This document shows, piece by piece, positions 44,597-51,777 of a DNA stretch of 64,000 bases. The notes beneath the pieces are model-generated. The model did not search any database, was not told where the DNA came from, and saw only the letters and a list, made by a program, of their open reading frames with translations. The translations under genes were made by a program, and so were the position numbers. The stretch comes from Streptomyces sp. NBC_00457 (GTDB lineage Bacteria; Actinomycetota; Actinomycetes; Streptomycetales; Streptomycetaceae): NCBI RefSeq assembly GCF_036014015.1, contig NZ_CP107905.1, positions 1,116,001 through 1,180,000 on the forward strand, written 5' to 3'. Position 1 is the first letter of the stretch. The number at the start of each line of letters is the position of its first letter.

Positions 44597-44621
44597 CCCG
44601 CCCAGGTCCTGCGCATGCCGA

Positions 44622-44648
44622 AGCCGCGGCCGGTCACCGGCCGCGGCT
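44622..44648. terminator. Bidirectional terminator after the amidase gene
   Basis: A 27-base near-perfect palindrome with 13-bp arms (AGCCGCGGCCGGT and its complement) around a single central C; the real loop must be three to five bases. It lies between stops at 44596 (+) and 44678 (-). Confidence 0.85.
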
Positions 44649-44677
44649 GCGATCGCGAAGGGGCCTGACTGAGGGCG

Positions 44678-44851
44678 TCAGTCGACGCTGGGCAGGATGT
44701 GGGGCTCGGCGAGGTCGTCCTCGTAACCGGCCAGGCGGATGGGGGCCGAACGGGCCCACACGTCGAGGCTGCCGATCTCTCCGGGCCGCCGGCCCGCGCG
44801 CTCCGTGCGTTCCTTGGGGCGCTGTTCGCGATTCGTCTTCTCCGGTGTCAC
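44678..44851 (-). CDS. Small conserved-type protein of unknown function (57 residues)
   Basis: GTG 44851 is six bases after an AAGGAG, and the frame closes at TGA 44678. The protein is highly charged at the N-terminus (PEKTNREQRPKERTERAGRR), then has SLDVWARSAPIRLAGYEDD and ends EPHILPSVD. It has no cysteine, signal peptide or TM helix. Nearly all codons end in G or C. The basic front and acidic, ordered-looking back could be a small regulator or a precursor-like peptide. I do not recognise a family. A competing frame starting at 44858 lacks the ribosome-site placement. Confidence 0.65.
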   Translation of the reverse strand: MTPEKTNREQRPKERTERAGRRPGEIGSLDVWARSAPIRLAGYEDDLAEPHILPSVD

Positions 44852-45165
44852 CGCGCACTCCTTATGTGTCGGGTCACCCTCGGGGCATACCGGCCACTCT
44901 GCTGCTGTGCGCCTGACGCCCGCTCGGGTCTGGGTCGAGAACTGCTCGGACGCGGTGGCGCCGGTAACTCAGGTGAGAGCTGGCTGTGATATCCGGCTCG
45001 TCCCCGGGACGGACTCTGGGTGTTGGGTAGGACCCCGTGCTGCTGTCCGTCCCCCTCAGAGTACCCAAATGAGCGGGGGTCCGCTCGATGGGGCTGAAAA
45101 CTTGGGGTAACCATCACAAGTCACCCGTGTTCGCTGGGTCATGATATGCGCACTTTTCTCATGAA
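44852..45165. other. 314-bp intergenic region
   Basis: This stretch must hold the promoter for the small minus-strand gene and for the plus-strand genes that follow. Its base composition is less GC-rich than its neighbours. I see no tRNA, hairpin-terminator or operator that stands out. Open frames crossing it lack ribosome sites and codon bias. Confidence 0.5.
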
Positions 45166-45321
45166 ATGTCTTGCACGAACGTCACTCGTTCGGCCTACAC
45201 CGGCGACGACGTATTCGAGACAGCCGTATCGGTCGTCGCGCAGTTCAAGTCCCGTTGGCTGTGCCGAAAGCTCGCCATGATCTGCTGCCGTCAGGCAACG
45301 GCTGTCTCGCGGGAGGACTGA
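45166..45321 (+). CDS. Possible small cysteine-containing protein (51 residues)
   Basis: A 52-codon frame ends three bases before the HD-like gene. About three quarters of its third positions are G or C. The product includes GDDVFETAVSVVAQFKSRWL and CRKLAMICCRQATAVSRED, with four cysteines in total. No ribosome site precedes ATG 45166, which is the main argument against it. If real, it would be translationally coupled to the HD-like gene. Confidence 0.3.
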   Translation: MSCTNVTRSAYTGDDVFETAVSVVAQFKSRWLCRKLAMICCRQATAVSRED

Positions 45322-45324
45322 CGC

Positions 45325-45774
45325 ATGGAGCTGCGCAGCGTCGAGGAGCTGATGGATCTACTGCACGCATGCAGGGGCACATGGGACGCCCGGCAGCGCG
45401 CCGGCGACCGCGTCGATCTGCACGAGCACGCCCTGCGGACCGCCGCGTTGCTGCGCCGCAGCCGTCCCGCCGACAAGGAGCTCCAAGTCGCGGGCCTGGT
45501 GCGGCCCATCGGCCGGCTGCTGTGGCCCGGTGACACGGCCGGGCACGACGACCGCACGGCCGACGCGGTGCGGGGTCTGCTCGGTGAACGGGTCGCCCGT
45601 CTGATACGCCGCCACTCCCGGCTCGGCACTCCCGTGGACGACGACCTGGTCAGCCTGCGTCAGGCCGAGGAGGAGGGCCGCAGCGCGGGGTTCGACGCCG
45701 GGGTGCTGGAGGACTGGCGCACGGTGCTGGAGCTGGTGGCCGCCCGCAACTCGCGGCTGGGGGCCGTCGACTGA
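45325..45774 (+). CDS. Degenerate HD-domain (PhnZ-like) protein
   Basis: A 149-residue helical protein, with ATG 45325 behind GGGAGG. The order LHEHALRTAALLRRS, then ELQVAGLVRPIGRLL resembles PhnZ/HD-type oxygenase-phosphohydrolase relatives, in which that second helix reads ALLHDIGHLL. Here the HD pair is Arg60-Pro61, while H33 and H35 remain. Loss of the metal-binding HD should abolish the usual di-iron or phosphohydrolase site. It may be a binding or regulatory relic. Assignment rests on my reading of motifs. Confidence 0.7.
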   Translation: MELRSVEELMDLLHACRGTWDARQRAGDRVDLHEHALRTAALLRRSRPADKELQVAGLVRPIGRLLWPGDTAGHDDRTADAVRGLLGERVARLIRRHSRLGTPVDDDLVSLRQAEEEGRSAGFDAGVLEDWRTVLELVAARNSRLGAVD

Positions 45775-45799
45775 CGGCCCCCTCGTCGTTCGCCGGGCC

Positions 45800-47293
45800 T
45801 CACCACTTGCCCGGCGCGTAGTCCTTCAGGAAGACGCCGTACAGGTCCTCGCCCTGCTCGCCGCTGACGATCGGGTGGTAGACGCGGGCCGCGCCGTCGA
45901 TCAGGTCGAGGGGTGCGTGGAAGCCTGCGTCGGCGAGGCGCAGCTTGTCGTAGTGCGGGCGCTCGTCGGTGATCCAGCCGGTGTCGACGGAGGTCATCAG
46001 GATGCCGTCGGTCTGGAACATCTCCTGGGCGCTGGTCCGCGTCACCATGTTCATGGCCGCCTTGGCGGCGTTCGTGTTCGGGTGGCCCGCGCCCTTGTAG
46101 CCGCGGCCGAACACGCCCTCCATCGCCGAGACGTTGACGACGTACGCGCGCTTGCTGGGCGCCTTGCGCGCGGCCTCGGCCATCACCGACCGCAACTTGC
46201 TGATCAGGATGAACGGCGCGGTGTAGTTGCACAGCTGCGTCTCGAGCAGTTCCACCGGGGAGATCTGCTCGATGCTCTGCACCCAGGTGTTGGAGTCGAC
46301 GACGTCGGGGACCAGACCGCCCGCATCGATGGCGGTGCCGTCGAGGTGCCGGGCGACGCTGGCGTTGCCCGCGACCAGTGCGAGGTCGGCGACCTGCTGC
46401 GCGTCGAGGCCGCTGATACCGGCGGGCAGCGCGGCCAGTCCGTCGACCGCGCCGGAGTTGAAGGCGCCGATGACGTGGTGGGCGGGCAGTTCACCGGCCG
46501 GCAGCGGGGCGCTCTCGCCCTCGACCAGCGCGGCGTACGCGGAGGGCAGACGGCGTACCGTCTGGGTCGCGTTGTTGATCAGGACGTCCAGCGGACCCTG
46601 CTCGGCGACCTGGTCGGCCAGGGCCACGGCCTGGGCGGGGTCGCGCAGGTCGATGCCGACGACCTCCAGGCGGTGGATCCAGTCCGCCGAGTCGTCCATC
46701 GCCTTGAAGCGGCGGATGGCGTCCTTCGGGAACCGCGTGGTGATCGTGGTGTGCGCGCCGTCCCGCAGCAGCCGCAGCGCGATGTACATGCCGATCTTGG
46801 CCCGGCCGCCGGTGAGCAGAGCGCGCCGGCCGGTGAGGTCGGCGCGGGAATCGCGGTGGGCCCGGTTCAAGGCGGCACACTGCTGACAGAGCTGGTGGTA
46901 GAAGTAGTCGACCTCGACGTACCGGGTCTTGCAGGTGTAGCAGGAGCGCGGGCGCTGGAGAATCCCCGCGATCCTGCCCTCCTCGGTGCGTGAGGAGGGC
47001 AGCAGTCCCTCGGTCTCGTCGTCGATGCGCTCGGCTGAGCCGGTCGCCGTGGCCTCCGTGACCGCCTTGTCGTGCGCGGTCTTCGCGGCCCGGCGCTCCT
47101 GACGACGGCGCTGCTTGACCGTGCGGTAGACGCCCGCGGTGGCCCGGCGCACGGCGATCGCGTCGGGGTGGTCGACCTCCAGCTTGTCGAGTTCCTCGAG
47201 CACGCTGAGGCAGACGGCCAGCCGCTCAGGGTCGATGCCGGGCCCGTACACGACCTCGTCCGTGGTCGCCGAGCCGTCCTCTGTCACCGTCAT
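45800..47293 (-). CDS. SDR-like oxidoreductase with N-terminal zinc ribbon and atypical active site
   Basis: A 497-residue fusion. Residues 1-110 are charged and helical. Residues 118-139 hold a CxxC-14x-CxxC zinc-binding motif (SCYTCKTRYVEVDYFYHQLC, then QQC). The Rossmann/SDR domain begins RALLTGGRAKIGMYIALRLL (cofactor motif 161-168), has LDVLINNATQT, and ends in the expected SDR C-terminus with an insertion at about 250-345. The active-site Ser is S389 (VVNVSAMEG), but the YxxxK motif reads T407-NAA-K411, lacking the tyrosine. The start is ATG 47293; upstream in-frame starts exist. Substrate unknown. Confidence 0.85.
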   Translation of the reverse strand: MTVTEDGSATTDEVVYGPGIDPERLAVCLSVLEELDKLEVDHPDAIAVRRATAGVYRTVKQRRRQERRAAKTAHDKAVTEATATGSAERIDDETEGLLPSSRTEEGRIAGILQRPRSCYTCKTRYVEVDYFYHQLCQQCAALNRAHRDSRADLTGRRALLTGGRAKIGMYIALRLLRDGAHTTITTRFPKDAIRRFKAMDDSADWIHRLEVVGIDLRDPAQAVALADQVAEQGPLDVLINNATQTVRRLPSAYAALVEGESAPLPAGELPAHHVIGAFNSGAVDGLAALPAGISGLDAQQVADLALVAGNASVARHLDGTAIDAGGLVPDVVDSNTWVQSIEQISPVELLETQLCNYTAPFILISKLRSVMAEAARKAPSKRAYVVNVSAMEGVFGRGYKGAGHPNTNAAKAAMNMVTRTSAQEMFQTDGILMTSVDTGWITDERPHYDKLRLADAGFHAPLDLIDGAARVYHPIVSGEQGEDLYGVFLKDYAPGKW

Positions 47294-47685
47294 CGCCGCT
47301 GCCGCTTCCTGATCCACCGCGCGGCGCTCCGATCGAGTCCGCTTTCGAACGAGGAATTTTACGGAGCACCGGCCCACACGCCAAACCTGCGCTGATCATG
47401 GCCTACGACTGGTGATCGAACCGACGCTGCCAACGGACGGCGAACGGTGATCGCCTCCGCGGCGGCGAGGGAACAACGGACCCCCTCACCTCCGCGAGGA
47501 CCGCAGCCCGCCCGCCTGATCCCACCCGGCGCGGTGGCTGAGCGGGGGGCGTTCGCGCACCCCGGCGCTGACGGGGCACCGCCTGCGCCCACCCGTGCCG
47601 CCCCAGGCGGCACGCATGCCCGCAGCTTGGCGGGACGGAGCCCGCAGCTGGGGCGGGCACGGCCGACCGCCCCAGCGTTCCGCGC

Positions 47686-47758
47686 ACCCGCAGTCGCCCA
47701 CGCGCCCGGACGGCCCGGCCTCCTGTGGCGAAGCGACCGCGTACCCGCAGTCGCCCAC
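47686..47758. repeat. Direct repeat of 16 bases
   Basis: ACCCGCAGTCGCCCAC occurs at 47686-47701 and again at 47743-47758, 57 bases apart. The unit lies in the noncoding region before the SDR gene and resembles intergenic repeat debris of Streptomyces. Confidence 0.7.
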
Positions 47759-47771
47759 AGCGGGAAGGGGA

Positions 47772-47870
47772 CGCGGTGGGGGTGTCCGCCCGCAGCGGTT
47801 GTCGCGTCAACACGGGCACCTCACCAGCAGACCGAGCCGCGACGTTCCGAGGACGGACACCCCCACCGCG
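47772..47870. repeat. 17-bp perfect inverted repeat with 65-base interior
   Basis: CGCGGTGGGGGTGTCCG (47772-47788) is exactly complementary to 47854-47870. The interior contains no obvious gene. It resembles the end structure of a miniature repeat element or a long-loop RNA fold; no target-site duplication was seen beyond the arms. Confidence 0.75.
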
Positions 47871-47950
47871 GCCCCGACCCCACCACGGACCGAAGGCGCT
47901 ACGCGCACCCCCACCCACCCGCACCCCCCGCCGGGAGGCATCGCCACCGC

Positions 47951-49294
47951 TCACGGCGCGCAAGCGGCGATCAATGCCTCCACCTCCTCGGAGAGGGCCG
48001 CGGCGAGGCGGTCCAGGTCCGGGACGGCCTCCGCGTCGGCGACCAGGCCGTAGTGGACGTGGCCGCGGTACGTCGAGATCGCGACGGCGAGGGACTGGCC
48101 GCGGGCGAGGGGGGCGAAGGGGTAGACCTCCGTGAGGGTGTGTCCGCCGAGCTTCAGGCCGAGACCGGGCAGGGGAACGCTGGTGACGAGGATGTCGAAC
48201 CAGAGGCGCGCCCCCTGGCTGACCAGCGGCCCGCCGAGCCGGTGGGCGAGCGCCGGGACGTGGTCGGCGAGCAGTGCGACGGCACCGGCGCCCCGCCCCG
48301 GCCCCGCGTCCTTCTTGCGGTCCATGGCCGCGCGGACCGTACCGAGCCGGCCGAGCGGGTCGGGATCGCCGACGGGCAGCCTCATCAGGTACCCGGAGAG
48401 CCGGTTGCCCTGAGGGTGGGCGGTGCGCGGGCGGCGTTTGGAGACGGGGATCAGCGCACGCGGCGCGACGCCCTCGCTGCCGTCGCCGCGCTCGTCCAGC
48501 CAGCGGCGCAGCGCGCCCGCGACGACGGCGATCAGCACGTCGTTGACGGTTCCGCCGACGGCCTTGCGGACGATGTGCACATCGTCGATGTCGATGACGA
48601 CACCGGCGGTGCTGCGGGTACCGCTGGGCTCGGCGGTGAGCGCGGGCGAAGAACTCACACCCACGTTGGACAGGGCGACGGAGGCGCCGATGTCGAGCGC
48701 CCGGCCCACGTCGGACAGGGCACCCCGCACCAGCCCAGGCAGCTTGCGCACATCCGGGAGCAGGCCGCGCCCCGGCGGTTCGGGGCGAGGCCGGCGCTCG
48801 GGCAGGTCGACCGGGTCCAGAACCGCGGCGGCGAGCGTCAGTGCCCGCAGCCCGTCGGCCAGCGCGTGGTGGAACTTGAACAGCACGGCGAACGAGACAC
48901 CGTCCTCCCCGGGCAGCACATGCGCCTCCCACGGCGGGCGGGCGCGGTCCAGCGGGCGCTCCATGAGCCTCCCCGCCACCTCGTGGAAGTCGCCGGTCGG
49001 GGCATGCAGCCGGATGTGGTCCAGCGGGTCGAAGTCGGCGGCGGGCTCACGCGCGGCGCCACCGAAGGCGGACGCGAACGTCGGCGGAAAGGCCAGCGGC
49101 TGCCAGAGGTCCCGGATCCGCATCCGCAGTCCGGGCACGCCGGCGGCCCGCGCGGCGAGCAGATCGGCCGCGTGGGCACCGGCGGTGGGCGAGTTCGCGG
49201 CGAAGACGCCGAGCGCGCCCAGGTGCATGGGGTTCCGGTCGGACTCGATGTTCCAGAACGCCAGGTCGAGAGGTGCGAGCAGGTCAGAAGTCAA
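47951..49294 (-). CDS. Wax ester synthase/diacylglycerol acyltransferase (WS/DGAT)
   Basis: A 447-residue acyltransferase that would make triacylglycerol or wax ester from acyl-CoA. The HHxxxDG catalytic motif is H142-H143-ALA-D147-G148. The second family landmark, VGGTVNDVLIAVVAGALRRW, is also present, as is LIPVSKRRPR. Start MTSDLLAPLDLAFWNIESDR is typical of the family. From memory, S. coelicolor SCO0958, a characterised storage-lipid DGAT, is the likely orthologue. The gene stands alone. The start context TGACTTCTGA is weak for a ribosome site. Confidence 0.93.
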   Translation of the reverse strand: MTSDLLAPLDLAFWNIESDRNPMHLGALGVFAANSPTAGAHAADLLAARAAGVPGLRMRIRDLWQPLAFPPTFASAFGGAAREPAADFDPLDHIRLHAPTGDFHEVAGRLMERPLDRARPPWEAHVLPGEDGVSFAVLFKFHHALADGLRALTLAAAVLDPVDLPERRPRPEPPGRGLLPDVRKLPGLVRGALSDVGRALDIGASVALSNVGVSSSPALTAEPSGTRSTAGVVIDIDDVHIVRKAVGGTVNDVLIAVVAGALRRWLDERGDGSEGVAPRALIPVSKRRPRTAHPQGNRLSGYLMRLPVGDPDPLGRLGTVRAAMDRKKDAGPGRGAGAVALLADHVPALAHRLGGPLVSQGARLWFDILVTSVPLPGLGLKLGGHTLTEVYPFAPLARGQSLAVAISTYRGHVHYGLVADAEAVPDLDRLAAALSEEVEALIAACAP

Positions 49295-49393
49295 TGGCTT
49301 GCCTCGCGTCGACGAAGGGTGAGCCAGCAGTCAACCCCCCGCGACCGATTACGGTCAAGTACGATCAAGCTACGCACAGTTAACAAGAGATTA

Positions 49394-49423
49394 AGTCCCG
49401 CCCCTGGTGAAAGGGGCGGGACT
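49394..49423 (-). terminator. Terminator downstream of the GH92 gene
   Basis: The 11-bp perfect arms AGTCCCGCCCC (49394-49404) and GGGGCGGGACT (49413-49423) close an 8-base loop, 17 bases beyond the GH92 stop. Confidence 0.88.
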
Positions 49424-49439
49424 CATGAGGCGTCTGGGG

Positions 49440-51758
49440 TTACTTCAGCGCAGGTGGCGCCGCCTCAGCCGACGTTCCCCACTCAGACGGGCGCGAGCCG
49501 ACCGTGAAATCGAGCGACCGCAGGGACCGCAGAGTGGCGGTGGTCAGATACGTCCGCTCGTAGGCCGACCCGTCCGTCCGGGCCGACTGTATGTAGCGGT
49601 CGCTGTCCGAGGTGCCGGGCGCCGTGATGGTGAGCCCGCCTCTCGGGTAGTAGCGGCGGTCCAGCGCGAGGTCGACGCGGTCGAAGACGGGCGTGGACAG
49701 GCCCCAGGTGTCGTAGCCGGGCTGGACCGGGAAGATCCCGATCGACGACAGCACGTTCCAGGCGGACATCGTCCCGAGGTCGTCGTTCCCGGTCATGCCG
49801 GTCGGCGTGTCGGTGAACAGAGTCAGCGCGGCATGCACCACGTCGGTGGTCTTCCAGGGCTGACCGGTGGACAGGTAGGTGTACGGGGCGATGAGGTCGG
49901 GTTCGTTCTGCGGGTTGTACTTGTCGGCGTTGTAGTAGTCGTACGGCCCGTTCACCCACACCTCGCGCGCGGTCTTCGCCGGGTCCGCCAGGAGCTGCTC
50001 GTAGGCGAAGAAGGAGTCGAGCCGGTCATTGGCGGCCCGCGTTCCGCCGATCAGGTCGACCATGCCCGGCAGGTCCTGCGGTACGAGCCACTGGTACTGC
50101 CAGGACGTGCCCTCGTGGAAGCCCTCGCTCTGCGCCGGGTCGGCGGGGCCGGTGAAGGCGCCGGAGGCGTCACGGGCCCGGAAGAAGCCGGTCGAGGGAT
50201 CGAAGATGTTCCGGTAGCTCTGGGCGCGGGCGGCATAGCGCGCGGCGTCCGCCGAGTGGCCCAGATCCCTCGCCATCTGCGCGAGCATCGCGTCCGACAG
50301 GGCGTACTCCAGCGTGGCCGAGGCCCCGTGGTCGTAGTCCGAGTCACCGGGCTTCACATGCGGACGGCCCTTGACGTACGGCGCGAAGCCCTCGGCGAGG
50401 TACTCCTTGTTCGCCTCCCGCCCCACGGCCGGTGAGTCCGCCGGCGGCACCCCGTCCGCGTTCTTCTTCAGCGCCCGGTAGGCCCGCTCCTCGTACCCCT
50501 TGAGCAGCCCCTGCTGATACGCGTTGGTCAGGAACGGCGTCACCGGGTCGCCGGTCATGATGTTCGTCTCGACCGTGCCGTAGCCCCATTTGGGCAGCCA
50601 GCCGCTCTCCTCGTCGATCTTGATCACCGAGATCGCCATGTCCCGGGCCTCACGCGGCGCGAGCAGGGAGAGCAGCTGGGACTGGGTGCGGTAGGTGTCC
50701 CACAGGGACCAGTTCTGGTAGTACGTGAAGCCCTTCGCACGGTGGATCTTCTGATCCCAGCCGGTGTAGCGGCCGTCGGCGTCGCTGCCGATGTTGGGTG
50801 CCAGGAACGACCGGTACAGCGAGGAGTAGAAGGTGCGGCGCAGGGTGTCGCCGCCGCCTTGGACGCGTACGTCGTCCAGGCGGTCCTCCCATGCCCGCTG
50901 TGCTCGGTCACGGACGGAGTCGAACGAACGCCCGCCCTCGGCCCGGAGGTTGACCGCCGCGCCGCGCGCGTCGACGTACGACAGCGCGGTGGTCGCCTCG
51001 ACCGTGCGGTCCCGCGTCGTGTCGAAGCGGACGTACGCGCCGTCCCGTCCGGTCTTCGAGCCCGCGGTCACCGCGCTGCCGTCCCAGGTGCCGTACGTCG
51101 TGAAGGGCCGGTCGAAGCGGGTGATCGTGTAGACGGTGTACGGCTCGGTGTCCTGGCAGAAGCCGCTGCCGGTGATGGCGGTGCGCACGGTACGGCTGTC
51201 GAGGATCTCGACCTTCGTGGAGACCGTCTTGTGCAGCGACTGGCCCGCGTTGAGCAGGACGTTGGCCTTGCCGGTGGCCGGGAAGGTGTAGCGCTGCACG
51301 CCGGTGCGCTCGGTGGCGGTGAGTTCGGCGTCGATGCCGGAGTCCAGGCCGACCTTGTAGTAGCCGGGGCTCGCCTTCTCGTCGTCGTGGCTGAACCCGG
51401 CGGCGTAGGCGGCGTAGTCCGTCTGTGTGACGTCACCCGTCGTCGGCAGCAAGGGCAGGTCGCCGCCGAGACCGCAGCCGACACCCGACAGGTGGACGAG
51501 GGAGAAGCCACGGATACGGTCGTGGGAGTAGTCGTAGCCGGTGTTGTGGCCGGTGTCGGGCGAGAGCTGCACCATGCCGAACGGCACGGCGGCGCCCGGG
51601 TAGGTGTTGCCTTCGTTCTCCGTGCCGATGAACGGGTTGACCAGATCGGTGAGGCGCCCGTCGTGCGGCTCGGCGGCCCGGGCGGCCGGGACGGTGCACA
51701 GCGCGGACGCTGCCACCGCCCCGGCCAGCCACAGGCGCAGGTGCCGGGTCCATCTCAT
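49440..51758 (-). CDS. GH92 alpha-mannosidase, secreted
   Basis: A 772-residue calcium-dependent exo-alpha-mannosidase (mostly alpha-1,2) with a signal peptide (LWLAGAVAASALCTVPAARA). The N-terminal beta domain starts LVNPFIGTENEGNTYPGAAV, and the (alpha/alpha)6 domain carries NWSLWDTYRTQSQLLSLLAP. The family hallmark GNDDLGTMSAWNVLSSIGIF lies near residue 650. It would trim high-mannose glycans outside the cell. It follows the GH2 gene with a 19-bp gap, so they form a two-gene operon. ATG 51758 follows AGGA. Confidence 0.94.
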   Translation of the reverse strand: MRWTRHLRLWLAGAVAASALCTVPAARAAEPHDGRLTDLVNPFIGTENEGNTYPGAAVPFGMVQLSPDTGHNTGYDYSHDRIRGFSLVHLSGVGCGLGGDLPLLPTTGDVTQTDYAAYAAGFSHDDEKASPGYYKVGLDSGIDAELTATERTGVQRYTFPATGKANVLLNAGQSLHKTVSTKVEILDSRTVRTAITGSGFCQDTEPYTVYTITRFDRPFTTYGTWDGSAVTAGSKTGRDGAYVRFDTTRDRTVEATTALSYVDARGAAVNLRAEGGRSFDSVRDRAQRAWEDRLDDVRVQGGGDTLRRTFYSSLYRSFLAPNIGSDADGRYTGWDQKIHRAKGFTYYQNWSLWDTYRTQSQLLSLLAPREARDMAISVIKIDEESGWLPKWGYGTVETNIMTGDPVTPFLTNAYQQGLLKGYEERAYRALKKNADGVPPADSPAVGREANKEYLAEGFAPYVKGRPHVKPGDSDYDHGASATLEYALSDAMLAQMARDLGHSADAARYAARAQSYRNIFDPSTGFFRARDASGAFTGPADPAQSEGFHEGTSWQYQWLVPQDLPGMVDLIGGTRAANDRLDSFFAYEQLLADPAKTAREVWVNGPYDYYNADKYNPQNEPDLIAPYTYLSTGQPWKTTDVVHAALTLFTDTPTGMTGNDDLGTMSAWNVLSSIGIFPVQPGYDTWGLSTPVFDRVDLALDRRYYPRGGLTITAPGTSDSDRYIQSARTDGSAYERTYLTTATLRSLRSLDFTVGSRPSEWGTSAEAAPPALK

Positions 51759-51777
51759 CCTGCGGTTCCTCCAGGGG

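Larger units (their letters stand above)
47294..47950. other. 657-bp repeat-bearing intergenic region
   Basis: No convincing gene is present. The first 100 bases upstream of the SDR start hold an AT-rich spot (GGAATTTTACGG, about 47352-47363), possibly its promoter. The rest is GC-rich with a 16-base direct repeat and a 17-bp inverted repeat (listed separately). Minus-strand open frames here are low-complexity Arg/Pro/Gly translations without ribosome sites. Confidence 0.6.

Noticed and set aside
44848-45117. 89-residue minus-strand frame with Ser/Pro/Arg richness.
   Set aside because: No ribosome site, overlap with the promoter side of the 57-residue gene, and poor third-position bias.
47403-48932. 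Minus-strand frame of 509 codons that crosses the repeat region into the WS/DGAT gene.
   Set aside because: It is another frame of the WS/DGAT region plus noncoding repeats; composition is Arg/Pro/Gly only and no start signal is visible.
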